Assembly (NCBI GenBank): GCA_944321005.1
Contig: CALUJT010000020.1
Span: 1 to 15,527 of the forward strand
DNA from: an uncultured Atopobiaceae bacterium
GTDB lineage: Bacteria > Actinomycetota > Coriobacteriia > Coriobacteriales > Atopobiaceae
Direction of reading: 5' to 3'
DNA length: 15,527 nt
Shown here: positions 7,229 to 14,391 of the stretch, one piece after another
How the letters are laid out: each line of letters begins with the position of its first letter
How positions within the stretch are numbered: position 1 is the first letter of the stretch
Notes under the pieces: generated by a model
What the model was told of the DNA's origin: nothing
What the model saw: the letters and a program-made list of their open reading frames with translations, nothing else
The model's database searches: none
Made by a program: the position numbers and the translations under genes

Positions 7229-9931
7229 TTGGCCGAGAAGAACCAGCAGCTGGAAATCGATTCCGCTATCATTCCCGCCCTCAACGTCCCCGGAAGCATC
7301 GCCGAGAACATGGCGCTGTTCCTGCGCCTGGTGCGCAAGGTCCTCGAGGAGTTCGACCCGGAGCTGCGCGCCACCTTTGACGTTCTTCTCGCCGACGCCA
7401 TGCGCGCCAACGCGGACGAGTCCTCGGAGACCGCGGACGAGCGCGCCGCCTTCGCCGAGCTCGAGGACATCGTGGGGCGCCTGGACACGCGCTCGGCGAC
7501 GCTGGTCATGCGCGCCTTCGTGGCCTACTTCCACCTTGCCAACATCTGCGAGGAGAACTACCGCGTGGGGTCGCTCCGCACGCGCGAGAGCGCGGTGGAG
7601 GTCACCGAGCGCGAGGACCCGATCAACGACATCACCGTCGCCTACCGCCAGCTGGTGGACGAGTGCGGGCGCGGCCGGGCCATCGCGCTGCTGCAGCGCC
7701 TGGAGTTCCGCCCCGTCTTCACCGCCCACCCCACGGAGGCGCGCCGCAAGGCGGTCGAGGGCAAGATCCGCCGCATCGCGGGGCTCCTGGAGGAGCGCTC
7801 CGGCCTCGCGGGCGCCGCCCTCGCGGAGAACGAGCGCCGGATGCTCCAGGAGATAGACGCGCTCCTGCGCACCTCGCCCATCGCGCACAAGAAGCCCACG
7901 CCCGTCGAGGAGGCCGACACCATCGTCGACATCTTCGACAACACGCTCTTCGACATGGTGCCGGACGTCTACCGCCGCTTCGACGACTGGGAGCTCGGCG
8001 AGAAGGCGGGCACCGTGCCGCCCGTGTGCCCGGCGTTCTTCCACCCGGGCAGCTGGATCGGCTCCGATCGCGACGGCAACCCCAACGTCACCGCACGCGT
8101 GAGCCGCGCCGTTGCCGAGAAGTTCCGCCGCCACGTGCTCGAGCGCCTCGCCGAGGCCACGCAGGAGACGGGGCGCAACCTCACCCTGGACGCCATCTCC
8201 ACCCCGCCCTCGGACCAGCTCGTGAACCTCTGGAGCCACCAGGTGGAGATGAGCGAGGAGCTCACCGCCCGCGCCCTGGGGATCTCCGCGAGCGAGCTCC
8301 ACCGCGCCGCGATGCTCGTCATCTCCGAGCGCCTGCGCGCCACCGCGGTCCGCACGGCCGACGTCATGTATGCCAGCGCGGACGACTACATCGCCGACCT
8401 GCGCGTCGTTCAGTCCTCGCTCGCGCGCGCCGGTGCCACGCGCGCCGCGTACGGCCCCGTCCAGCGGCTCATATGGCAGGCGCAGACCTTTGGGTTCCAC
8501 CTCGTGGAGATGGAGTTTCGCCAGCACTCGCTCGTGCACCGCCGCGCCCTCGAGGACATCGAGGAGCACGGGCGCTGGGGCGAGCGCGGGGAGCTCGAGC
8601 CCATGACGCGCGAGGTGCTGGACACGTTCCGCGCCATCGCGCAGATCCAGCGGCGCAACGGGGTGGACGCGGCGCGGCGCTACATCATCTCGTTCACCCG
8701 GTCGGCCGAGGACGTGGCCAACGTCTACCGCCTCGCGCACCTGGCTTTCGCCCACGAGGCCGACGTCCCCGTGCTCGACGTCATCCCGCTCTTCGAGCAG
8801 ATCGAGGACCTCGAGGGCGCCGTGGACACCCTCGACGCCGTGATCGCCCTGCCCGAGGTCCAGCGTCGCCTGGAGCAGACGGGGCGGCGCCTCGAGGTCA
8901 TGCTCGGCTACTCGGACTCCTCGAAGGACGCCGGCCCCACCTCGGCCACCCTCGTGCTTCACGCCACGCAGGAGGCCATCGCGCGCTGGGCGGAGGAGAA
9001 CAGCATCGACCTCGTGCTCATGCACGGTCGCGGCGGCGCGGTGGGGCGCGGCGGCGGCCCGGCCAACCGCGCGGTGCTCTCCCAGCCCAAGGGGTCGGTC
9101 AACTGCTGCTTCAAGCTCACGGAGCAGGGCGAGGTCATCTTCGCCCGCTACGGCGACCCCACGCTCGCCCGGCGCCACGTGGAGTCCGTCGCGGGCGCCA
9201 CGCTCCTCCAGTCCGCCCCCTCGATCGAGTGGCTCAACACCGAGACCGGCGAGAAGTACGCCGAGCTCGCCGCCGAGCTCGATTCCGCGTCGCGCGAGCG
9301 CTACCACGACCTGCTGCACACGGAGGGCTTCGCGGAGTGGTTCTCCACGGTGACCCCGCTCGCCGAGGTGGGCCTCATGCCCATCGGCAGCCGCCCCGCC
9401 AAGCGCGGGCTGGGCGCCAAGTCCCTCGACGACCTGCGCGCCATCCCCTGGATCTTCTCGTGGAGCCAGGCGCGCATCAACCTGGCCGCCTGGTACGGCC
9501 TGGGCACGGCTTGCGAGCGGGTGGGTGACCTCGAGCGCCTGCGCGCGGCCTACGCGGAGTGGCCGCTCTTCACCACGTTCGTGGACAACGTGGAGATGTC
9601 GCTCTCCAAGGTGGACGAGCGCATCGCGCGGCTCTACCTCTCGCTGGGGGACCGAGACGACCTCGTCGAGAAGGTCCTGGGGGAGATGGAGCTCACGCGG
9701 CGCTGGGTGCTCGCCATCGCGGGCGACGCCTGGCCGCTGCAGAACCGGCGCGTGCTCGGCCCCGTGATCCGCATGAGGCTGCCGTTCGTGAACGTGCTCT
9801 CCGTGGCGCAGGCCCATGCGCTGCGTCGCCTGCGCACGGCCGACCTCGCGCCCGAGGAGCGCGACCAGCTGACCTACCTCATCCTCTGCACCGTCTCCGG
9901 CGTGGCGGCGGGCCTGCAGAACACGGGGTGA
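7229..9931 (+). CDS. ppc: Phosphoenolpyruvate carboxylase
   Basis: A 900-residue cytoplasmic enzyme, the usual length for the bacterial type, converting phosphoenolpyruvate and bicarbonate to oxaloacetate, the anaplerotic feed to aspartate and C4 acids. Signature blocks appear in order: FTAHPTEARRKAV with catalytic His167, GSWIGSDRDGNPNVT (about 274-288), GYSDSSKDAG with Lys566, MHGRGGAVGRGGGPA with His599, the LTEQGE block, IGSRPAKRG, AIPWIFSWSQARINLAAWYG, and the invariant C-terminal GLQNTG. All the expected catalytic motifs are intact. TTG 7229 is taken as the start, giving MAEKNQQLEID, because AAAAGGAG precedes it. The gene stands alone and converges on the PPK2 gene across 30 bp. In a presumed fermentative anaerobe it would supply oxaloacetate for biosynthesis or a reductive branch to succinate; that role is inference. 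Confidence 0.97.
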   Translation: MAEKNQQLEIDSAIIPALNVPGSIAENMALFLRLVRKVLEEFDPELRATFDVLLADAMRANADESSETADERAAFAELEDIVGRLDTRSATLVMRAFVAYFHLANICEENYRVGSLRTRESAVEVTEREDPINDITVAYRQLVDECGRGRAIALLQRLEFRPVFTAHPTEARRKAVEGKIRRIAGLLEERSGLAGAALAENERRMLQEIDALLRTSPIAHKKPTPVEEADTIVDIFDNTLFDMVPDVYRRFDDWELGEKAGTVPPVCPAFFHPGSWIGSDRDGNPNVTARVSRAVAEKFRRHVLERLAEATQETGRNLTLDAISTPPSDQLVNLWSHQVEMSEELTARALGISASELHRAAMLVISERLRATAVRTADVMYASADDYIADLRVVQSSLARAGATRAAYGPVQRLIWQAQTFGFHLVEMEFRQHSLVHRRALEDIEEHGRWGERGELEPMTREVLDTFRAIAQIQRRNGVDAARRYIISFTRSAEDVANVYRLAHLAFAHEADVPVLDVIPLFEQIEDLEGAVDTLDAVIALPEVQRRLEQTGRRLEVMLGYSDSSKDAGPTSATLVLHATQEAIARWAEENSIDLVLMHGRGGAVGRGGGPANRAVLSQPKGSVNCCFKLTEQGEVIFARYGDPTLARRHVESVAGATLLQSAPSIEWLNTETGEKYAELAAELDSASRERYHDLLHTEGFAEWFSTVTPLAEVGLMPIGSRPAKRGLGAKSLDDLRAIPWIFSWSQARINLAAWYGLGTACERVGDLERLRAAYAEWPLFTTFVDNVEMSLSKVDERIARLYLSLGDRDDLVEKVLGEMELTRRWVLAIAGDAWPLQNRRVLGPVIRMRLPFVNVLSVAQAHALRRLRTADLAPEERDQLTYLILCTVSGVAAGLQNTG

Positions 9932-9961
9932 CGCGGGGCGCCGTCGGCAGGTGCCGCGGGC

Positions 9962-10858
9962 CTAGTGCTCGACGTCTGCCGCCGGGCCGTCCGTGAGGGC
10001 CTCGCGGCACGCCGCGAGCCGCTCGCGCGCCTCGTGCGGCAGCTCGGGGTATTGGGGGTCGATTTTCTCGAGCACGTCGAGCAGGACCTCGGACACCAGG
10101 GTGCGCGCGACCCACTTCTGGTCCGCCGGAATCACGTACCAGGGGGCGTGCTCGGTCGCCGTGGCGCCGATCATCTCCTCGTAGGCGTGCTGGTACTCGT
10201 CCCACTCCATGCGCTCGGAGAGGTCGCTCTCGGAGAACTTCCAGTTCTTGGCCTCGTCGTCTATGCGCTCGAGGAAGCGCTCGCGCTGCTTGTCCGCGCT
10301 CACGTTGAGGAAGATCTTGACGACGCGGTTGCCGGTGCGCCAGAGGTAGCGCTCGAAGCCCCGGATGTCCTCGAAGCGCTCCTGGAAGTAGCGCCTCTCG
10401 CTCATGTCCGTGCAGCGACGCGGCAGCTGGTAGTCCCGCCAGAGCCCGTGGACGCGCACGACGAGGCACTCCTCGTAGTAGGAGCGGTTGAACACGGCGA
10501 TCTTGCCGCGCTCCGGCAGCGCGCCGAAGCTGCGCCAGAGAAAGCCGTGCGCGCGGTCCACGCTCGTGGGCTGCTTGAAGCTGCGCACGTCGACGCCCGT
10601 GGGGTTTACGCCGCCCAGGACGTGGCGGATGGTGGAGTCCTTGCCGGCGGCGTCCATGGCCTGCAGGACGATGACGAGGCTCTCGCGCGCCTCCGCGTAG
10701 AGGCGGTCCTGCAGGGCCTCGATGCGCGCCTTGTTTGCCTCGAGCCTCCGCTCGCACTCGGGGCGGAGCTCCGGGTCCAGCTTGAGCGAGGCGGGGAACC
10801 TCTCGAGCTTGAGGTTCTTCTCGCCCGTCACCATGAAGTCGCGGATGTCTGTGTCCAT
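9962..10858 (-). CDS. PPK2-family polyphosphate:nucleotide phosphotransferase
   Basis: A 298-residue cytoplasmic P-loop enzyme of the polyphosphate kinase 2 family, which transfers phosphate between inorganic polyphosphate and nucleotides. The Walker A-like block AMDAAGKDS lies at 67-75, followed by GVNPTGVDVRSFKQPT (83-98). The Walker B-like block NRSYYEECLVVRVH (124-137) and the lid region with conserved basic residues (RRYFQERFEDIRGFERYL, about 155-172) come next, then KIFLNVSADKQRERFLERI and NWKFSESDLSER, all characteristic of the single-domain branch annotated as polyphosphate:AMP or polyphosphate:nucleotide phosphotransferases. ATG 10858 follows AGGAGG at 10868-10863; the frame is open further upstream but without a ribosome binding site. 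Whether AMP, ADP or GDP is the main acceptor cannot be read from sequence alone. It is divergent from the feo locus across 180 bp and convergent with ppc. Confidence 0.92.
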   Translation of the reverse strand: MDTDIRDFMVTGEKNLKLERFPASLKLDPELRPECERRLEANKARIEALQDRLYAEARESLVIVLQAMDAAGKDSTIRHVLGGVNPTGVDVRSFKQPTSVDRAHGFLWRSFGALPERGKIAVFNRSYYEECLVVRVHGLWRDYQLPRRCTDMSERRYFQERFEDIRGFERYLWRTGNRVVKIFLNVSADKQRERFLERIDDEAKNWKFSESDLSERMEWDEYQHAYEEMIGATATEHAPWYVIPADQKWVARTLVSEVLLDVLEKIDPQYPELPHEARERLAACREALTDGPAADVEH

Positions 10859-10922
10859 GCTGCCTCCTATCCGGGTTTCCTGTGATTGTTCCCGTTTCTT
10901 GGCGCTGTCTGCCCGGACGCTG

Positions 10923-10953
10923 AGAGTAAAAAAGTTTCCCGCGTGTAACTCAA
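10923..10953 (-). promoter_or_regulatory. Candidate promoter of the PPK2 gene
   Basis: Reading the minus strand, TTGAGT (10953-10948) and TACTCT (10928-10923) are separated by 19 bp and would give a leader of about 58 nt before ATG 10858. Spacing is slightly long and the call is tentative. Confidence 0.35.
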
Positions 10954-10967
10954 TCGGCGAGCGGCAC

Positions 10968-10995
10968 TTGCGCTCACGGGAGTTAGTCATATATT
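10968..10995 (+). promoter_or_regulatory. Candidate feoA1 promoter with AGTTAGTCAT element
   Basis: TTGCGC (10968-10973), 16 bp and TATATT (10990-10995) make a plausible promoter about 45 bp before feoA1. The sequence AGTTAGTCAT (10981-10990) abuts the -10 box. The same AGTTAGNCA pattern recurs twice upstream of feoB, so it may be the site of a metal-responsive repressor. Confidence 0.5.
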
Positions 10996-11038
10996 ACTTG
11001 TGTTGAGTCGGTGAACGGTAACTTCTGAGGAGGCTCGA

Positions 11039-11272
11039 ATGGCCGCTTCTGCCCAGCTTCCGCTGGCAATGGTTGGCCCCGACGAGGTGGCCCGCGTGGC
11101 GCGAATCCGCGGCGACGCGGAGCTGCGACAGCACCTCGCCGAGCTCGGCTTCGTGGACGGGGCGGAGGTCAAGGTGATCTCCCGCGCCGCCGGCGACGTC
11201 ATCGTGAGCGTGAAGGGCGCCCGCCTGGCGCTCAACCGCTCGATGGCCAGCCGCATCACCGTCGATATGTAA
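11039..11272 (+). CDS. feoA: FeoA-family ferrous iron transport accessory protein (first copy)
   Basis: A 77-residue SH3-like FeoA-family protein, a small cytoplasmic partner of the FeoB ferrous-iron transporter. Recognisable features are the LRQHLAELGFVDGAEVKVISRA block (about 30-51) and the closing VSVKGARLALNRSMASRITV strands, which follow the FeoA pattern (L..LGF..G..V.V......I.V...G..LAL....A..I.V). It lacks the LGDPIEI-type loop present in the second copy, having AAGDVIV instead, so the two are diverged paralogues. GAGGAGG (11027-11033) sits 5 nt before the ATG. Its TAA lies at the left end of a 28-nt palindromic element, and the second feoA follows after 53 nt. Confidence 0.87.
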   Translation: MAASAQLPLAMVGPDEVARVARIRGDAELRQHLAELGFVDGAEVKVISRAAGDVIVSVKGARLALNRSMASRITVDM

Positions 11273-11297
11273 AAAGGGGTCGGGTCCCTTTTTGCAC
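11270..11297. repeat. 28-nt palindromic element (a), between the two feoA genes
   Basis: It begins with the feoA1 stop codon. Its arms AAAAAGGG (11271-11278) and CCCTTTTT (11286-11293) pair perfectly around a 7-nt loop, followed by GCAC. With a T-run at the end it could also act as a partial terminator or attenuator before feoA2. Read on the minus strand it starts GTG and carries CCCCTTT, as do the elements after feoA2 and feoB, with a one-base offset. Confidence 0.6.
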
Positions 11298-11325
11298 ACT
11301 TTGCATTCGGAGGAAAGGAAGGTCA

Positions 11326-11568
11326 ATGGCAACTCTCAGGGACGTGAAGGTGGGGGAGAGCGCGGTCGTGTCCAGGCTCGCGGGCACGGGCGCCCTCAAG
11401 CGCCGCATCATGGACATGGGGCTCACCAAGGGAACGGGCGTCTACGTGCGCAAGGTGGCGCCGCTGGGCGATCCCATCGAGATCACGGTGCGCGGCTACG
11501 AGCTCTCCATTAGAAAGGACGAGGCGGTCTGCGTCGAGGTGGCGGACGTGGCGCAGGGCGAGCGCTAG
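11326..11568 (+). CDS. feoA: FeoA-family ferrous iron transport accessory protein (second copy)
   Basis: An 80-residue FeoA protein, closer to the family norm than the first copy: TLRDVKVGESAVVSRLAGTG, LKRRIMDMGLTKGTGVYVRKVAPLGDPIEI and VRGYELSIRKDEAVCVEV give the full SH3-like barrel with the conserved MGL..G and LGDPIE segments. Family knowledge places it as a cytoplasmic regulator or partner of FeoB. A strong purine-rich site (GGAGGAAAGGAAGG) lies just before the ATG at 11326. It is followed within 10 nt by a second palindromic element and then an intrinsic terminator, so feoA1-feoA2 may be a separate transcript from feoB, or readthrough may be limited. Confidence 0.93.
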   Translation: MATLRDVKVGESAVVSRLAGTGALKRRIMDMGLTKGTGVYVRKVAPLGDPIEITVRGYELSIRKDEAVCVEVADVAQGER

Positions 11569-11573
11569 AGAAC

Positions 11574-11601
11574 GTGACAGAAAACCCTGTCCCCTCTGTC
11601 A
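11574..11601. repeat. 28-nt palindromic element (b), after the second feoA
   Basis: Five bases after the stop codon. It reads GTGACA, seven bases, then CTGTCCCCTCTGTCA. Its ends TGACAG (11575-11580) and CTGTCA (11596-11601) are exact inverted repeats. The reverse complement of the element after feoB fits the same scheme, GTGACA-N7-CTGTCCCCTYTGTYA, with identical length. Confidence 0.6.
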
Positions 11602-11604
11602 GGT

Positions 11605-11625
11605 CGGCCGGAAGCGGCCGTTTTT
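11605..11625 (+). terminator. Intrinsic terminator between feoA2 and feoB
   Basis: CGGCCG (11605-11610), loop GAAG and CGGCCG (11615-11620) form a strong 6-bp GC stem followed directly by five T residues. It lies after element (b) and before the feoB upstream region, and would limit readthrough from feoA1-feoA2. Confidence 0.75.
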
Positions 11626-11636
11626 CTCGTCAACGA

Positions 11637-11686
11637 AGTTAGCCAAGTCTAATAAATGTGACCAGACAAGTAGCATATGTCTAACT
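11637..11686 (+). promoter_or_regulatory. Candidate metal-repressor operator region upstream of feoB
   Basis: Three TTAGNC half-sites occur in 50 bp: TTAGCC on the plus strand (11639-11644), TTAGAC on the minus strand (11652-11647) and TTAGAC on the minus strand (11684-11679). The first two form the near-palindrome TTAGCCAAGTCTAA (11639-11652). The outer ends AGTTAG and CTAACT are exact inverted repeats. DtxR/IdeR-type operators are built around GTTAG-S-CTAAC-like halves, so a metal-dependent repressor is a reasonable inference. TAGCAT (11671-11676) might be a -10 box, but no clear -35 is seen. Confidence 0.45.
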
Positions 11687-11700
11687 CAGAAAGGCAAGGT

Positions 11701-14364
11701 ATGGCTGAAACGACCATCGGTCTCGCGGGCAACCCCAACTGCGGCAAGACCACGCTCTTCAACGAGCTCACGGGCTCCAACGGCTACGTGGGCAACTGGC
11801 CGGGCGTCACCGTCGAGAAGAAGCAGGCCACGTGGCGCGCCGACCGCGACGTGACCTTCGTGGACCTCCCGGGCATCTACTCGCTCTCCCCGTACACGCC
11901 CGAGGAGGTGGTCTCCCGCGACTACGTGGTGAACGACCGCCCGGATGCGATCATCAACCTCGTGGACGCCACCAACCTGGAGCGCAACCTCTACCTCACG
12001 ACCCAGCTCCTCGAGGCGGGGCGCCCGGTCGTGGTGGGCCTCAACATGTGCGACCTGCTCAAGGAGAAGGGCGACGTCATCGACGCCTCCGCGCTCTCCG
12101 CGCGCCTGGGCGTGCCGGTCGTCGAGGTCTCCGCGCTGCGCAACACCAACCTCGACGCGCTGGTCAACAAGGCGGTGGCCGCCGGCAAGGCTGGCAGGGT
12201 CCAGCCGGGCGCGCCGTGCTTCTCGCCCGAGGTCGAGGGCGCGCTCAGCGAGATCGCGAGCATCGTCTCCGGCAGCTGCGACGCCAACCTCGTGCGCTGG
12301 TACTCGGTCAAGGTCTTCGAGCGCGACGCCGAGGCGGTGCGCGCCCTGCACCTCTCCTCCGCCCAGCTCAACCAGGCCGAGAAGATCATCAAGGCTGTCG
12401 AGAAGAGCCGCGACGACGACGCAGAGTCCATCATCACCTCGGACCGCTACGACTGGATCGGCGAGGTCATGGCCGCCTGCGTCAAGAAGGCCCCCAAGAA
12501 GCTCAGCGTCTCCGAGAAGATCGACAAGGTCGTGACCAACCGTATCCTCGGCCTGCCCATCTTCGTCGTGGTGATGTTCGTCGTGTACTACATCTCCGTC
12601 TCCACGGTGGGAACCTGGGGCACGGACTGGGCGAACGACGGCGTCTTCGGCGACGGCTGGCTGTGGAACCCCGCCGACCAGGCGGCATTTGAGACGGCCA
12701 CCGAGGAGTACGACGCCGGCTTCTACGGCGACAAGATAGACGGCTTCCTGGCCGCCGCCGAGGCCGACGGCGTCTCCACCGACGGCGTGGCCGACGCCGT
12801 GGCGGCGCTCGCCGAGGACCCGGAGGCCGCCGACGCCCAGGCCGTCGTCACCGACTTCGTCGCCGAGGCCGAGGCTGCCGGCGTCGTGGCCACCGACGTC
12901 CCGATGCATGACGGCGACGGCAACTTCCTCGACTCGAACGAGGAGGTCGTCACGCGCATCGACGCCAACGGCGACCCGGTGCTGGCCGACGGGCAGGAGC
13001 TCGCGGTCATCGACTCCGTGAGCGCCGCCGACTTCGAGGAGGCCGTCGCCGCGCAGGAGGGCGCGCCGGCACTCGAGGACTACGGCAGCTTCGTGCCGTC
13101 GATCCCCTCGCTCATCGAGGGTTGGCTCGTGTCCGCGGGCGCCTCCGACTTCGTCCAGGCGCTCGTACTCGACGGCGTCGTCGCCGGCGTGGGCGCGGTG
13201 CTCGGCTTCATCCCGCAGATGCTCGTGCTCTTCGTCCTGCTCTGCTTCCTCGAGGACTGCGGCTACATGAGCCGCGTGGCCTTCGTCATGGACCGCGTGT
13301 TCCGCCGCTTCGGCCTCTCCGGCAAGAGCTTCATCCCCATGCTCATCTCGTCCGGCTGCGGCGTGCCCGGCGTGATGGCAACCAAGACCATCGAGAACGA
13401 GAAGGACCGTCGCATGACGGCGATGCTCACCACCATGATTCCGTGCGGCGCCAAGACCCCGATCATCGCCCTCGTGATGGGCGTGCTCATCGGCGGCTCC
13501 GACGCCTGGTGGGTGGCGCCGATGTTCTACTTCCTGGGCCTCGCCGCCATCATCGTCTCCGCGCTCATGCTCAAGAAGACCAAGATGTTCGCCGGCGACC
13601 CCGCGCCGTTTGTGATGGAGCTGCCCAACTACCACCTCCCCACGATCAAGTCCTGGTGGCTGCATGTGTGGGAGCGCATCTCCGCGTACCTCAAGAAGGC
13701 CACGACGATCATCTTCGCCGCGTCCGTGGTGGTGTGGTTCCTGCTTGAGTTTGGCTTTGCCAACTGGGAGGGCGGCAACGGTGCCTTTGGCTTCATGTCG
13801 CTCATGCCAGGCGTGCCCGAGTACTACACGGACTACTCGCTGCTCGCCATCGTGGGCAACGCCATCGCCTGGATCTTCGCGCCGCTGGGTGCTGACACCT
13901 GGCAGGCCGCCGCTGCCTCCATCAACGCGCTCATAGCCAAGGAGAACCTCGTCTCCACCTTCGGCGTCATCTACGGCATCGGCGACGCCACCGAGAACTC
14001 CGTGACCATGTGGAGCGGCTTCGCCGGCATGTTCACCGACGCCTACGGCATCCTGCACGTCGGTGCGATGTGCGCCTTCGTGGCCTTCAACATGCTCGAC
14101 GCGCCGTGCTTCGCCGCCATCGGCACCATCCGCAAGCAGATGGACTCGCCCAAGTGGTTCTGGTTCGCCATTGGCTACCAGTGCGTCTTCGCCTGGTGCG
14201 TGGGCCTGATCATCAACCAGCTCTGGGAGCTCTTCGTGCTGGGGAACTTCGGGCTGTGGACGGTGGTCGCGTTCGTGCTGCTCGCGGGCATGATCTTCCA
14301 GATCGTGCGCCCGATGCCCAAGCAGGACGAGAAGGACGAGAAGGTCCTCGCCCAGCTCGCGTAA
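11701..14364 (+). CDS. feoB: Ferrous iron transport protein FeoB with an acidic extracytoplasmic insertion
   Basis: An 887-residue FeoB, the GTP-dependent Fe2+ transporter of the cytoplasmic membrane. The G domain shows G1 GNPNCGKT (10-17), G2 Thr37 in NWPGVTVEKK, G3 DLPG (55-58), G4 NMCD (115-118) and G5 VSA (143-145), then a helical GDI-type region to about 275. The first membrane helix is near 282-304. Gate motifs GCGVPGVMATKTIENEKDRR (from 552) and IPCGAKTPI (from 580) carry Cys553 and Cys582. The protein is about 115 residues longer than E. coli FeoB, mainly through an acidic Ala-rich stretch at about 326-460 in the loop after the first helix. ATG 11701 is chosen for GAAAGG at 11689-11694; ATG 11677 lacks a site and lies in the operator region. 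The Cys-rich/HMA gene follows. Confidence 0.96.
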   Translation: MAETTIGLAGNPNCGKTTLFNELTGSNGYVGNWPGVTVEKKQATWRADRDVTFVDLPGIYSLSPYTPEEVVSRDYVVNDRPDAIINLVDATNLERNLYLTTQLLEAGRPVVVGLNMCDLLKEKGDVIDASALSARLGVPVVEVSALRNTNLDALVNKAVAAGKAGRVQPGAPCFSPEVEGALSEIASIVSGSCDANLVRWYSVKVFERDAEAVRALHLSSAQLNQAEKIIKAVEKSRDDDAESIITSDRYDWIGEVMAACVKKAPKKLSVSEKIDKVVTNRILGLPIFVVVMFVVYYISVSTVGTWGTDWANDGVFGDGWLWNPADQAAFETATEEYDAGFYGDKIDGFLAAAEADGVSTDGVADAVAALAEDPEAADAQAVVTDFVAEAEAAGVVATDVPMHDGDGNFLDSNEEVVTRIDANGDPVLADGQELAVIDSVSAADFEEAVAAQEGAPALEDYGSFVPSIPSLIEGWLVSAGASDFVQALVLDGVVAGVGAVLGFIPQMLVLFVLLCFLEDCGYMSRVAFVMDRVFRRFGLSGKSFIPMLISSGCGVPGVMATKTIENEKDRRMTAMLTTMIPCGAKTPIIALVMGVLIGGSDAWWVAPMFYFLGLAAIIVSALMLKKTKMFAGDPAPFVMELPNYHLPTIKSWWLHVWERISAYLKKATTIIFAASVVVWFLLEFGFANWEGGNGAFGFMSLMPGVPEYYTDYSLLAIVGNAIAWIFAPLGADTWQAAAASINALIAKENLVSTFGVIYGIGDATENSVTMWSGFAGMFTDAYGILHVGAMCAFVAFNMLDAPCFAAIGTIRKQMDSPKWFWFAIGYQCVFAWCVGLIINQLWELFVLGNFGLWTVVAFVLLAGMIFQIVRPMPKQDEKDEKVLAQLA

Positions 14365-14389
14365 CAAAGGGGACAGTCCCCCTTGTCAC
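14362..14389. repeat. 28-nt palindromic element (c), after feoB
   Basis: It begins with the TAA stop codon of feoB. The arms ACAAAGGGGAC (14365-14375) and GTCCCCCTTGT (14377-14387) surround a single A and differ from a perfect palindrome at one position. Its reverse complement reads GTGACA, seven bases, CTGTCCCCTTTGTTA, matching element (b) in length and layout. Confidence 0.65.
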
Positions 14390-14391
14390 AT

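Noticed and set aside
7076..9817. A long minus-strand open frame opposite ppc
   Set aside because: Low-complexity composition (many H, G, A, R, E) and no motif; ppc on the plus strand has every catalytic block.
9932..9961. Possible bidirectional terminator between the convergent ppc and PPK2 genes
   Set aside because: Only short GC inverted repeats (CGGCA/TGCCG with a 2-nt loop) and no T-run on either strand; not enough to call.
9965..10885. A 306-residue plus-strand frame opposite the PPK2 gene
   Set aside because: It mirrors the PPK2 codons, has no recognisable domain and lacks a good ribosome binding site.
11677..11700. Upstream ATG (11677) as the feoB start
   Set aside because: It has no ribosome binding site, overlaps a predicted operator half-site, and adds eight residues before the normal FeoB N-terminus; ATG 11701 has GAAAGG at good spacing.
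11686..14367. A long minus-strand open frame opposite feoB
   Set aside because: Same antisense GC-codon artefact; feoB is unmistakable on the plus strand.
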